Shown: positions 54,991 to 64,000 of the stretch, one piece after another
How positions within the stretch are numbered: the stretch's first letter is position 1
Layout: every line of letters starts with the position of its first letter
Origin: Candidatus Altimarinota bacterium
Lineage (GTDB): Bacteria > Patescibacteriota > Gracilibacteria > BD1-5 > UBA6164
DNA: 64,000 nt
Reading direction: 5' to 3'
Assembly: GCA_030683605.1 (NCBI GenBank)
Contig: JAUXPL010000032.1
Location: 1-64,000, forward strand
The notes under the pieces: generated by a model
Database searches by the model: none
What the model was told of the DNA's origin: nothing
Seen by the model: only the letters and a program-made list of their open reading frames with translations
Made by a program: the position numbers and the translations under genes

Positions 54991-55387
54991 TTAAGAAATA
55001 ATTTTCTCAATCAATTACTCTTGCACTAGGAATTCATCTCATATAATGATAATGAAGATGTTCTACTGATTTATTAGATTTTGACTGTCTAATAAATGAA
55101 AAATAATCATCATATTTATAATATTCTTTTAAATATTTTTCTACTTCTAAAAAATCTAATAATTCTTCTTGATTTAATTCTACAGTAAATTCAATATGTC
55201 TTTTAGGAATAACTAATAGAGATCTATCATATTCAAAATATGGAAATTTATTAAATATAATAATCCAAAAGTCTGTAATATGTAATATTTCATTTGTATT
55301 TGGCAAATTCTCACTACAAAAATAACAATTTTCTTTAGTGTTATAAGTCATATTTTTATCATATTCTTCTCTATTCTTGAACTGCAT
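54971..55387 (-). CDS. HIT-family nucleotide hydrolase
   Basis: 138 residues. Zinc-type start NCYFCSENLP, WIIIFNKFPYFEYDRSLLVI with PKRHIE, and the histidine triad VEHLHYHYMRG. HIT enzymes cleave dinucleoside polyphosphates or nucleotide conjugates. The middle His of the triad is followed by Tyr, Met; the triad H-L-H-Y-H is complete. It overlaps the 3' end of rsmE by 17 bases. Confidence 0.88.
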
Positions 55388-56105
55388 ATTCTTTATTTTG
55401 AATTATAAAAAAGCTTGTTACTATTCCTGTAGTTTCTGTTCTTAATATTCTATCTCATAAATGTACTTTTTTTCAGAATATTTTTTTGAAATCCTTCATT
55501 TCTAAATCACTGAATCATCATTCTGGTCATACAAATAAATTAATATTTTTATCAAAATCTAGTTTTAATTCCTTAAGTAAAGTAGATTCATGACTAAATG
55601 TATGAAAAATAATATTTTGGTCATTTTTAAGTACTGAAAAATCAAACTTATCTAATATTACTAATTCTGGAACATAGTTTCTACCAGATTGTTCTACTGC
55701 TTCTATTATTATCTTATTTAATCTATCTATTTTATTATCACTTATTATTAATTTTTGGCTTCTTTCACTTCTATAAAATACAAAATTTCTAATTCATACC
55801 TCTACTCATTTTTGGATTATATATTCTATTTTATCAAGCTTATTTGGAATAGATTGATACAAATTTAACTCAAAATCTATTTCAGTTTTTTTCTCATTTC
55901 TTCATATTTGATCCAAAACTATATCTTTTTTATTTATTTGTTTAATCTGAAAAATATAATCATAATTTTCTTCTCCATCAAAAAAAATTATTTTTTCTCA
56001 TATTTTTACTCTCAATACTTTAACAAGTTGATGAATCATTTCTTCATTAGTCAAAACAAATGTAAAATTTGTAGTATTTAAATCTGCTAAAAAAAATCTT
56101 TGCAT
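55371..56105 (-). CDS. rsmE: 16S rRNA m3U1498 methyltransferase RsmE
   Basis: 244 residues. SPOUT-fold end: LFVGPEGGFSDLEMKDFKKI, VHLGDRILRTETTGIVTSFF; earlier, QKGVEVGIRNFVFYRSERSQ. It methylates U1498 of 16S rRNA. Normal length. TGA encodes the conserved glycines of GPEGG. Confidence 0.93.
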
Positions 56106-56137
56106 AAAATAGAATATAAAGAAATAAAATTTACCTC

Positions 56138-56232
56138 ACCTCAATCCTCTCCTTAGAGGAGAGGAAGCATAAGGAATAATTATTAAAAATCCTTTTATCC
56201 CCTCTCCTATAAGGAGAGGGCTAGGGTGAGGT
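56138..56232. repeat. Intergenic palindromic repeat pair
   Basis: CCTCACC...CCTCTCCTTAGAGGAGAGG and CCCTCTCCTATAAGGAGAGGG closed by GGGTGAGG. The outer CCTCACC/GGGTGAGG ends pair, giving a long hairpin with two inner ones. Confidence 0.8.
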
Positions 56233-56237
56233 CTTAT

Positions 56238-56268
56238 AAAAAAAACTCAAGCGAAAACTTGAGTATTA
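56238..56268 (-). terminator. Hairpin terminator
   Basis: AAAACTCAAG CGAA AACTTGAG stem followed by an A/T-rich end, just past the stop of the small basic gene. Confidence 0.6.
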
Positions 56269-56270
56269 TA

Positions 56271-56603
56271 TTATCTAGGCATTCCATAGAAATCTAAACC
56301 TTTAGTATCTACCATAGATCATGTTAAGAAATTTTTCTTTTTACCTTTTACAAAAAAACCTCTTTCATCTATAATTCATTGCTCAATAAGTGTAGATGGA
56401 TTTTTATTTGTAAGTTTTTTCTTTGGAAAATTTTTCTTATTTTCAAAATAATGTATTCTAGCTTTAAAACTTTGATTTTTTCTAGATTGTGGATTTTCAT
56501 TACCTATATATACTTGAAAAGCAGCTTTTTTATTTTTTGCTAATTTTCTAGATGCAGCTTGTTTTTTTACAATGCTAGATTTTAACCCGTGACTATTTGC
56601 CAT
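56271..56603 (-). CDS. Small basic protein, unknown
   Basis: 110 residues, over 20% Lys/Arg, starts MANSHGLKSSIVKKQAASRK and ends SMVDTKGLDFYGMPR. It looks like a nucleic-acid or ribosome-associated protein but I recognise no family. It is set between rsmE and the tRNA-Gly(UCA) gene on the same strand. Confidence 0.7.
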
Positions 56604-56722
56604 AATTCTATATTTTAGTATTTAAATGTTTTTTATATTATATTTATTTATTTCAAAAAATAAAGCCCAAAACTCATTTTTTAGATTATTTCTAAACGAT
56701 AAGGTCTAAGCTATATTTTATA

Positions 56723-56801
56723 TGGAGCGGGGGACGAGGTTTGAACTCGCACACCCAAGGGTTGAAGCCTTAGTACACTCACTCTTTTATGTTACCCCCG
56801 C
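56723..56801 (-). tRNA. tRNA-Gly(UCA), the UGA-reading glycine tRNA
   Basis: 79 bases. Acceptor GCGGGGG/CCCCCGC with U73 and CCA: G1-C72, C2-G71 and U73 are bacterial glycyl-tRNA synthetase identity elements. The anticodon arm TAAGG-CTTCAAC-CCTTG gives anticodon TCA, which pairs with UGA. T arm GCGAG-TTCAAAC-CTCGT. The D arm (ACAT...GTGT) has a ten-base loop AAAAGAGTGA without the normal GG. This is the tRNA that makes UGA glycine in code 25. Not tRNA-Sec: the acceptor and T stems are of normal size and no long arm is present. Confidence 0.93.
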
Positions 56802-56914
56802 ATACAATTTAAAATTGCAGGTGCATTTTATTAATTTTATTTATTTAGTCAATTTTTTTTTGTTTTTTTTTATAAATATGTTAATATAAATACACTAATA
56901 TATAAAAATTAATT

Positions 56915-57628
56915 ATGTTAAATATAGATTTCGAAAAAATATTCTCAAATTTTTACTTAGATATTACAAATAATATTGAATTTTATTTGCCAAAAATTAT
57001 TTGAGCTTTAGCTATTTTATGAATATGAGCATTGATTTCAGTATTTATATATAAATTTGTAATGTATTTATTTAAAAAATTCAAAATTATAGAATTAATA
57101 GATAAATTGAATATTGATTTAAGTGATATAGTAGAAGATGATAAAAAAGAACAATATTTAAATAAACAAACAAACAAATTATCTGACAAAATAAAAATAA
57201 ATGAGATTACATCAAAAGCATTATCATATTATGTATTTTTAGTATTTTTTAGATTATCAATAGTAGCTATTTGAATAAAAGAAATAGAACAATTTTTATG
57301 AGAATTACTTACATATTTACCAAGTCTATTTGTATGAATTATCATATGATTCTTTGGTATAAGATTTGCAAATTTCATATATGACTTAGTATATCATGCA
57401 CTGAATTTTAGCAAACAAAAAACTGCTAAAATAGTAGCAAGTTGAGCAAAAGTTGTAATATTATTTTTTACACTTATGATAGTACTAAGTAAAATAGGTA
57501 TAGAAAATCAAATAACATATACAATTCTAATATGATTTGTATCAATGTTAACATTAGCTTGAGGTCTCGCATTTTGACTATGATGAAAAGACTTAGCTCA
57601 AGATATTCTAGAAAGTTTTAAGAAATAA
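56915..57628 (+). CDS. MscS-related conserved-helix membrane protein
   Basis: 237 residues with four to five membrane helices (IIGALAILGIGALISVFIYK; SLFVGIIIGFFGIRFANFIY; VVILFFTLMIVLSKIGI; ILIGFVSMLTLAGGLAFGLG). The last helix GGLAFGLGGKDLAQDILESF is the pore-lining signature of the small mechanosensitive channel family, here without the cytoplasmic MscS domain (CmpX-type TM helix proteins). Confidence 0.85.
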
Positions 57629-57664
57629 AAAGAACAGAGGACTTAAGTCCTCTGTTCTTTTTAT
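57629..57664. terminator. Bidirectional terminator
   Basis: AAAGAACAGAGGACTT/AAGTCCTCTGTTCTTT perfect stem with T-run, between convergent genes. Confidence 0.9.
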
Positions 57665-59463
57665 TTTATTTGATAAAATTGTCATCTATTATAAATATTT
57701 CTATTATCAGGAGAAACAATTGCTGGAAATATTAAATCACATTTTCTCAGTGTAGATACAAAATCCAATCTATAATCACAAGGACAAGAATTACAAATTG
57801 CATTTCAAAATATTGCATTTCATCAACTATATTCACAACTACTAGATAAAATATTCGCCTCACATATATTATTAGAATTACAAAATGTTCATTCTCTACA
57901 TTTAATAGAATTATTACATTTTTCTTCTAATATTGGACATCATTTATTATCCTTACTCCCTGCAATAAGAGGACATAAATCTTTATCATCAAAAACTCAA
58001 TCATTATCAGAATCAATTATTTTATTTGATATTGATGTAACATTTACAGATAAAGTAGAGGATGTGAATATACCATTTTTATCAGTTACAATTAGCTTCA
58101 AGTTATATATTCACAATTGTTTATAAAGATTACTCGTATCTTTTCAATATCAAGAATTTCAATCTCAAAAATCCCAAAAATATGAATAAGGTCATTCTCA
58201 TCAACTAACAATTCAAGAATAATCTATTAATAATGGTCATTCACCTGTTATTTTTGAAGCAATAATATCTGATTGTAAGTTATATTTATTAGAATTATTG
58301 TTAATATTACTATCAGACGGTATTTTTCAATTATTAACAAAAAAAGTATTATAAATTTCTGAAGTATTTCAACAAGAATCAATAACTCTCAAAAATATTT
58401 TCCATTCTCAACTATACAAGAATTTATGATTATCTATATATTTTCAATATTTCTTTATTTCTTCTCATGTAGAATTATTATAAAACCTCCATATGTATCA
58501 ATCTGGTTCATTAATTCATTTATCACATTTAGTAATAGTATTTAGTGTAAAATCATAAGTATTATCTAAATCATTCAAATCAGAATACTTACAATTTGTT
58601 TTATTGCTATCACAAGATTTATTATAAACAATAATATCAATTGGTAGTTTATTATCCGATTTTTGACTACAAGAATTCGCCTTTAAGGCTACAAAAGCAA
58701 TTCTTAAAAATTCTTCTTTTGAAATAGTTTGTTTTGGTCTAATTTTTCAATCAGTTAATTCTAATAACTTATATTTTTTAATACTTCAATTTTTATCTAC
58801 ATCAATAATCTCATATTCAAGAGCTTTTTGGAAATCTGGGTAAAAACTATAAACACTTCCATCTATATTTTTAGGACTTACATCTGTTGATAATTTTTTT
58901 GTTATTTTTCAATTAATTATATTTTGTCTAATTTGATCAGCTTCTTTATTAGACAAAATTCCTGAAGCTTTAAGTATAATTGACAATGCTTCTTCCAAAA
59001 CTATTGTATTATTAGGACAAAAAGGTTTTTCTCATATTTTAATAGTTCAATCTTCACATTTTGATCATTGATGATATCAACTCAAAAATGAATTATTAGT
59101 AGAATCTGCTATACAATAAAAATATTTATTAGATTGATTTATATCATAAAATACTAATTTGTTTTCATACTTATTTACTAAATCATATGAAGTATTTGGC
59201 TGTATACATTTTTTACAAGTTACTTCTCATAATATTCATACAAATTCGTCACGATTTAACAATTCATTTGGATTAAATTTACCATTTTTATCTGGAAATA
59301 TCATTCCTTTATCATACAAAGTTTGTAATTCATTTAGATATTTATAATTTGAATTTATATCTGAAAACACATCTTGAACAGGAATAGAATATGCTCAAAA
59401 AACAGTTTGTGAATACAAACTAGTTATCAATACAAAAAATGTAAGTATTATTTTTTTTAGCAT
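57661..59463 (-). CDS. SLH-like surface protein with PKD and type 3 repeat segments
   Basis: 600 residues. Signal peptide (KIILTFFVLITSLYSQTVFG). SLH-like part: VQDVFSDINSNYKYLNELQT, GMIFPDKNGKFNPNELLNRD. A PKD domain: YFWDFGDGNSGYGKD then YNLKLIVTDKNG. A thrombospondin-type-3-like calcium segment: DSDNDGVFDDKDLCP. The C-terminal 100 residues are Cys-rich (CNNSIKCREGTFCNSNNICE). It is likely held at the cell surface by the SLH-like region. The function may be adhesion. Confidence 0.85.
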
Positions 59464-59529
59464 AGAAAGAAGTTAAAAGTAATTCCCACATTAAGAGTAT
59501 TAACATTACGTAAAAGAATTAAGTACTTA

Positions 59530-59575
59530 GGTTTTACCCCTACCCCCTGCGGGTACTTCCCCTGGAAGGGGCAGA
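59530..59575. repeat. Palindromic repeat
   Basis: TACCCCTACCCCCTGCGGGT, ACTTCCCCTGGAAGGGG. Same family as 13347 (inside a gene), 17300 (inside the MITE) and 31857. Confidence 0.8.
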
Positions 59576-59586
59576 AAATAAAGAAA

Positions 59587-60033
59587 TTAAACTGCATACA
59601 TAACTATTCATGCAGCAACAGATACATTTAGTGATTCTTTTTGTCATCTCATAGGTATAATAACTATTTCGTCTGATATGTCTAGTAATTTTTGATTTAC
59701 TCATGATACCTCATTTCACATTATTAGGCACACATTTTGTTCATTTTTGTTGAATAATTCTCTATAATCTATACTTCTTTTATCTAGTTCTACACTATAT
59801 ATTTTGTATCAATCTTGTTTCAATTTAGCCACTATTTCAAATGGGTCTCTATAATATTCCCAATCTATCCAATTTTGAGCACCAAGAGCAGTTTTACTTA
59901 TATCACTTCTAGGAGGAGTCGGACAATGTCATGTTAATATCACTTTTTCAAATCCAGCTCAATCACAATTTCTAAATATAGCACCTACATTTTGCATGCT
60001 ACGAATAGAGTCTAATAGAATAATTTTTGACAC
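59587..60033 (-). CDS. SpoU/TrmH-family RNA methyltransferase
   Basis: 148 residues. SPOUT motifs: ILLDSIRSMQNVGAIFRNCD, GFEKVILTGHCPTPPRSDI, and the SAM-binding knot CLIMGNEVSGVNQKLLD with IPMRGQKESLNVSVAAG. It 2'-O-methylates a tRNA or rRNA ribose. GTG at 60033 is chosen as start because an in-frame TAA lies 8 codons upstream and the first ATG would cut the first motif. Confidence 0.9.
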
Positions 60034-60135
60034 AAATTTATAATTAATAAATATTTATGAAAATATAGCTATTTTTATGATTTTTTCAAGGAGAATTTAT
60101 TTTTTGATTATATAGAAGGATTTAGATTTAGTCAT

Positions 60136-60318
60136 TTATTTCTTTATTACTATATAATTACTAAAATTATTTATTTTTGTTGTTAAATATATAGATTTAA
60201 CTTTATCTTTCTCACTCTTCCCCAAAATATAATTCTGTGAATTCAAAAAATTGCTACTATATTTATTTAGTAACTTATTTTGAGGTTCTGGTGAATTTAA
60301 ACTTTGTGATTTTTGCAT
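60136..60318 (-). CDS. Hypothetical small protein
   Basis: 60 residues, polar, Asn/Lys/Ser rich, no TGA codon, no known domain. Supported only by an ATG-to-TAA frame in a 400-base gap between divergent genes; it could be chance. Confidence 0.35.
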   Translation of the reverse strand: MQKSQSLNSPEPQNKLLNKYSSNFLNSQNYILGKSEKDKVKSIYLTTKINNFSNYIVIKK

Positions 60319-60445
60319 TATTTTTAATATAAATTTATATATTCTTACAAATATATTAACACATTATTTTTTTAGATACAAAATTTTTTCTTTTTAAATA
60401 AAAATATGATATAATAAATAAAATAAATAATTTATAATTAAATTA

Positions 60446-62887
60446 ATGATGAATAATTTTTTAATATCATTTTTTAGTATACTTATATTATGAGCTTTGG
60501 TATTCATAATTTATAGAATATTCAAGAAAAAAGCTGATTACAAAAGAACTCTTGATTTAACATTTTTGAAAATCACACTACCAAAAAAAGATAGTGATTT
60601 GGATGAAAAAAAAGAAACTACAAAAGACTTCAAAGAAATGATTTGACTTATGGAGCAACTTTTTGCTTCATTAAAATCTATTTATTCTAGAAAAATACTG
60701 AAAAAAATCTTAGGTCAAGATTTACTAAGTTTTGAATATATTGCTCATGAAAATGAAATATTTTTCTATATAGTTACACCAAAAAACTATAAACATCTAA
60801 TAGAAAAACAAGTAAATTGATTTTATACTGATGCGATTATAGAAGAAACAACAGAAGTAAACATATTTAAAAATAGAAAATATGTAGAAGCAACATATTT
60901 AAATACTTCTAAAGAGTTTTTCTTCCCTATAAAAACATACTTGAAATTGGAATCAGATCCTATTAACAATATAACAAATGCATTTTCAAAATTGGAAGAC
61001 GATGAATCTGCAGTGATACAAATACTTGTAAGACCGATTCCTGATGATTGGCAATGAGATTGTAGTAAAGCTAGTTCCAATATAATGAAATGAAAAAATA
61101 CTTGGTTTACACTTAATCCATTTAAAATATTTGTTTGATTAATGGAAATGTTTTTTATGTCATGAGAAAAAGATGGTAAAACTTGAATGGAAAATACAAC
61201 ATCAGCACTTACTCAAGATAGAGCCAAAACAGTTGACGAAAAATGAGATAAAACAGGATTTGAAACAGTTATAAGAATAATTGCTACAGGTAATAACAAA
61301 ACTATGGTTCAAACTGAACTAACAAATATAATTTCTGCATTTACACAATTTTCTTATCCAGATTTCAATAAATTTAGTAATACAATTCATCATAATAAAG
61401 AAAAGTTGATAAAAAATTATATCTATAGATTTTTTAAAAAACCTTATTATTTAAAAAAAATGATTTTAAATACTGAAGAATTATCTTCAATATTTCATTT
61501 TCCTCATAAAAGATATAACAATACACCTGAAATAAAATGGCAAAATTTTAAAATAGTAAAAGTACCAGCAAATATACCTAAAGAATGATTATTACTAGGT
61601 CATAATATTTATAGATGAGTAAAAAAAGAAATCAGGATAAAAACAGAAGATAGATTTAGACATTTTTATGTTATTTGACAAACTGGTACTGGTAAATCTA
61701 GTATTTTACAAGTAATGGCAAGACAAGACTTTATAAACTGAGAATGAATCTGTGTTATAGATCCTCATGGAGATTTGGCGCGTGATTTGATGCCTTTTAT
61801 ACCTAGAGAAAGAGCTGATGATGTAATTATCTTTGATCCTTCAGATCTAGATAGACCATTATGATTAAATCTACTAGAAGCTGACTCTGATGAAGAAAAA
61901 GAATTAGTTGCTATGGATGCACTAAATATCATGATAAAATTATTTGGTAATGAAATATTTGGTCCTAGGATACAAGACTATTTTAGAAATGCAGTACTTA
62001 CTCTTATGGATTATCCTCAATGATGAGCTATTACTGATGTAGTTAGACTATTTACTGATGTAGATTTTCAAAAAGACAGAGTTAGATATGTAAAAAATCC
62101 TATAGTAAAAAACTGGTGGGAAAAAACTTATGCATCAATGTGAGATAGAGAAAAAGCTGAAATTATTCCTTATTTTGCTGCTAAATTTGGTCAATTTACG
62201 ACTAATAAAATGATGAGAAATATTATTTGACAAGTAAAAAGTAGTTTTGATATACTTGATATAATGCAAAATAAAAAAATATTACTAGTAAATTTGAGTA
62301 AATGAAGACTTGGAGATTTGAACTCAAAATTATTAGGTATGATATTAGTATCAAAAATACAAATGGCTGCTATGAGAAGAGATAAAATAGTAAAAGAAGA
62401 TAGATCAGATTTTTTCTTATATATTGATGAATTCCAAAACTATGTAACTGATTCTATTGAATCAATATTATCTGAAGCCAGAAAATATAGATTGTCTCTG
62501 AATATTGCACATCAATATTTATGACAATTAGAACAAAGTGATGCTTTGACTAAATCTAGTTTGAATTTGAAGCATGCAATATTTTGAAATGTGTGAACTG
62601 TTATGAGTTACAAAATTTGACCAGATGATTGAGAATTTATGGCTAAATATTTTGCTCCTACTTTTTCTGATCAAGACCTAGTTAATATGGACAAATTTAA
62701 AGCTACAATGAAACTATCAATTGACACACAACCATCAACTCCTTTTTCTATAATTCCTCTAAATCCATACTTAGAAAAATGAGAAGAAAAATTAGCTAAA
62801 GCATATGTAGAATTATCTAGACTTAAATATGGTCGCGATAAAGATTTTGTAAGTAAAGAAATAGAATATAGAATATGAAGTAGATAA
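60446..62887 (+). CDS. TraD/VirB4-like membrane-anchored ATPase
   Basis: 813 residues. One N-terminal membrane helix (FLISFFSILILGALVFIIYR). A 370-residue domain precedes the ATPase. Walker A FYVIGQTGTGKSSILQVMAR, then ICVIDPHGDLARDLMPFIPR, Walker B FFLYIDEFQNYVTDSI, and a C-terminal motif IAHQYLGQLEQ. This is the type IV secretion/coupling ATPase family common in CPR genomes as a free gene. It may drive DNA or protein transport across the membrane. No other secretion genes are in the window. ATG 60446 is directly followed by a second ATG. Confidence 0.85.
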
Positions 62888-62919
62888 AAAATGAAACAAA
62901 TATTTGTTTCATTTTTTTG
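62887..62919 (+). terminator. Hairpin terminator
   Basis: AAAATGAAACAAATA/TATTTGTTTCATTTT stem followed by T's. Confidence 0.85.
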
Positions 62920-62997
62920 TTGTAATTTTTCACTCTTTACAAATCAAGCTAATTCAATAAAATACTAAAAGATTTTATAACTTAACAAATATTATTA

Positions 62998-64000
62998 ATG
63001 GACTTATATAGCATTTTAGAATTAGATAAATCGGCAAGCAAAGAAGATATTAAAAAAGCTTATAGAAAACTAGCGATGCAATATCATCCTGATAGAAACG
63101 CTTGAGATAAAGCAGCAGAAGAAAAATTTAAACAAATAAATGAAGCATACTCTACACTTTCAGATGATACTAAAAGACAACAATACGATATGTTTGGTAA
63201 AGCTGGATGAGCATCTTGAAATCCTTTTTGAGGATGATTCAGTTGATGAGTAGATGTAGATTTGTGAGATATATTTGAATCGTTTTTTGGTGGATGATTC
63301 GGTGGTAAATCTAGAAAAAGAAGTACAAATTATGCATGAGAAGATATAGAAACTACAATAAAAATTGATTTAAAAACTAGTATTTATTGAGGTAAAGAAA
63401 AGATTAAATTCAATAAAAAAGAAACATGTGTAACTTGTGATTGAGAATGATGAAAATGAAAAACTACATGTAGTAAATGTAATGGTAGATGACAAATAAC
63501 TTATACTACTCAAAGCATGTTTTGAACTATTCAACAAACAGGTACTTGTGATGTTTGTAGTGGTAGCTGAGAAGTATTTAGCGAGGTATGTAGTAATTGT
63601 CATGGTGAAAAAAGAAAATTAGTAAAAAAAGAAATAGAAATAGATATTCCAGCATGAATAGATGATGGAATGATTATAAAAATAACATGAGAATGAAATA
63701 ACTGAGTAGGAACAAAACAAAATTGAGATTTATATGTAAGATTTAGTGTAGAATTAGAAGATAAATGACTTAAAAGAGAAAGAGTAAATCTGTATTATGA
63801 ATTGGAAATAGATGTAATAGAAGCAATACTTTGAACTAAAAAAGAAATAAATATTCCAGTAATTTGAAAAAGAAATATAGAAATAAAAGCTGGTACACAA
63901 GCTGACACTATTATAAAAATATCTAATGATTGAGTAAAACACATAGATAGTGATTCAAAGTGAGACTTATTCATTAATCTATCCTTAAAAATACCTAAAA
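62998..64000 (+). CDS. dnaJ: Chaperone DnaJ (incomplete at window end)
   Basis: First 334 residues. J domain with HPD ([10 protein letters not shown]), Gly/Phe-rich linker with most glycines encoded TGA, then four CxxCxGxG zinc motifs (CVTCDGEG, CSKCNGRG, CDVCSGSG, CSNCHGE) and the substrate-binding domain. It delivers unfolded proteins to DnaK and stimulates its ATPase. The last motif is CxxCHGE, lacking the final Gly. The gene runs off the window. Confidence 0.97.

Noticed and set aside
56723-56801. tRNA-Sec as the UCA-anticodon tRNA
   Set aside because: It has a 7-bp acceptor and 5-bp T stem, no long variable arm, and glycine identity bases; the protein-coding evidence shows UGA is glycine.

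Overview
The window comes from a very AT-rich bacterial genome in which UGA is a sense codon for glycine (genetic code 25). Conserved glycines throughout the window are written TGA: the Clp ATPase P-loop (GPTGVGKT), the HtrA GNSGGP motif, the MiaA P-loop, the response-regulator and histidine-kinase motifs, and the DnaJ zinc fingers. Native genes end in TAA or TAG. A tRNA with anticodon UCA and glycine identity elements is at 56723-56801. Code 25 is known from the CPR lineages Absconditabacteria (SR1) and Gracilibacteria, so the organism is almost certainly one of these small, probably host-attached bacteria. Under the standard code nearly every gene looks broken; all coordinates here use UGA=Gly. 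Most native starts lack a Shine-Dalgarno sequence.

Layout. 0.1-10.3 kb: Clp-type ATPase, secreted protein, Tex, a prepilin with a fibrinogen-like domain, HtrA, PilT and a second prepilin. 10.4-14.2 kb: a TelA-like protein, its membrane partner and an AAA+ ATPase. 14.3-21.5 kb: two C39-like peptidase paralogues, a NUDIX hydrolase, three unknown envelope genes, a DUF218 protein and MiaA. 21.6-23.8 kb: three tRNAs, L31, an L10 leader, L10 and L7/L12. 23.8-25.3 kb: an apparently foreign islet with strong Shine-Dalgarno sites, TTGACA promoters and UGA stop codons, including an orphan PEP-CTERM protein. 25.3-29.9 kb: two-component system, DUF302, a MshEN-like protein and an HD-GYP protein. 30-36.6 kb: a BRO/DinD antirepressor-like protein, two DNA methyltransferases, a PD-(D/E)XK nuclease, an AAA ATPase with DUF4357 and a small HTH protein, together a defence island. 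37-40.4 kb: PCMT and a PEP-synthase-like enzyme. 41.1-45.4 kb: a four-gene cluster with a probable ADP-ribosyltransferase toxin and a SpoT-type HD protein. 45.5-46.7 kb: an M15 peptidase, a tandem array of tRNA-derived units, tRNA-Lys, a GIY-YIG nuclease and half a tRNA. 46.8-54 kb: TruB, signal peptidase I and a 1695-residue PKD-repeat surface protein. 54-64 kb: a thioredoxin-fold protein, HIT protein, RsmE, tRNA-Gly(UCA), a MscS-family helix protein, an SLH/PKD surface protein, a SpoU methylase, a TraD/VirB4-like ATPase and DnaJ (cut by the window end).

Themes. Much of the coding capacity serves the surface and contact with other cells (pilins, PilT, signal peptidase, PKD and SLH-like proteins, C39 and M15 peptidases, a probable toxin, a secretion-type ATPase), as expected of an episymbiont. 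Short palindromic repeats of several families lie between genes and, in at least four places, in frame inside genes. Two MITE-like elements, one with a clear 10-bp target duplication, and the tRNA-derived array show active small-repeat dynamics.

The most unusual items are the tRNA-derived array with its GIY-YIG gene, the foreign islet whose UGA stops would be read as glycine here, the ADP-ribosyltransferase cluster, and the fibrinogen-like pilin flanked by 46-bp direct repeats.
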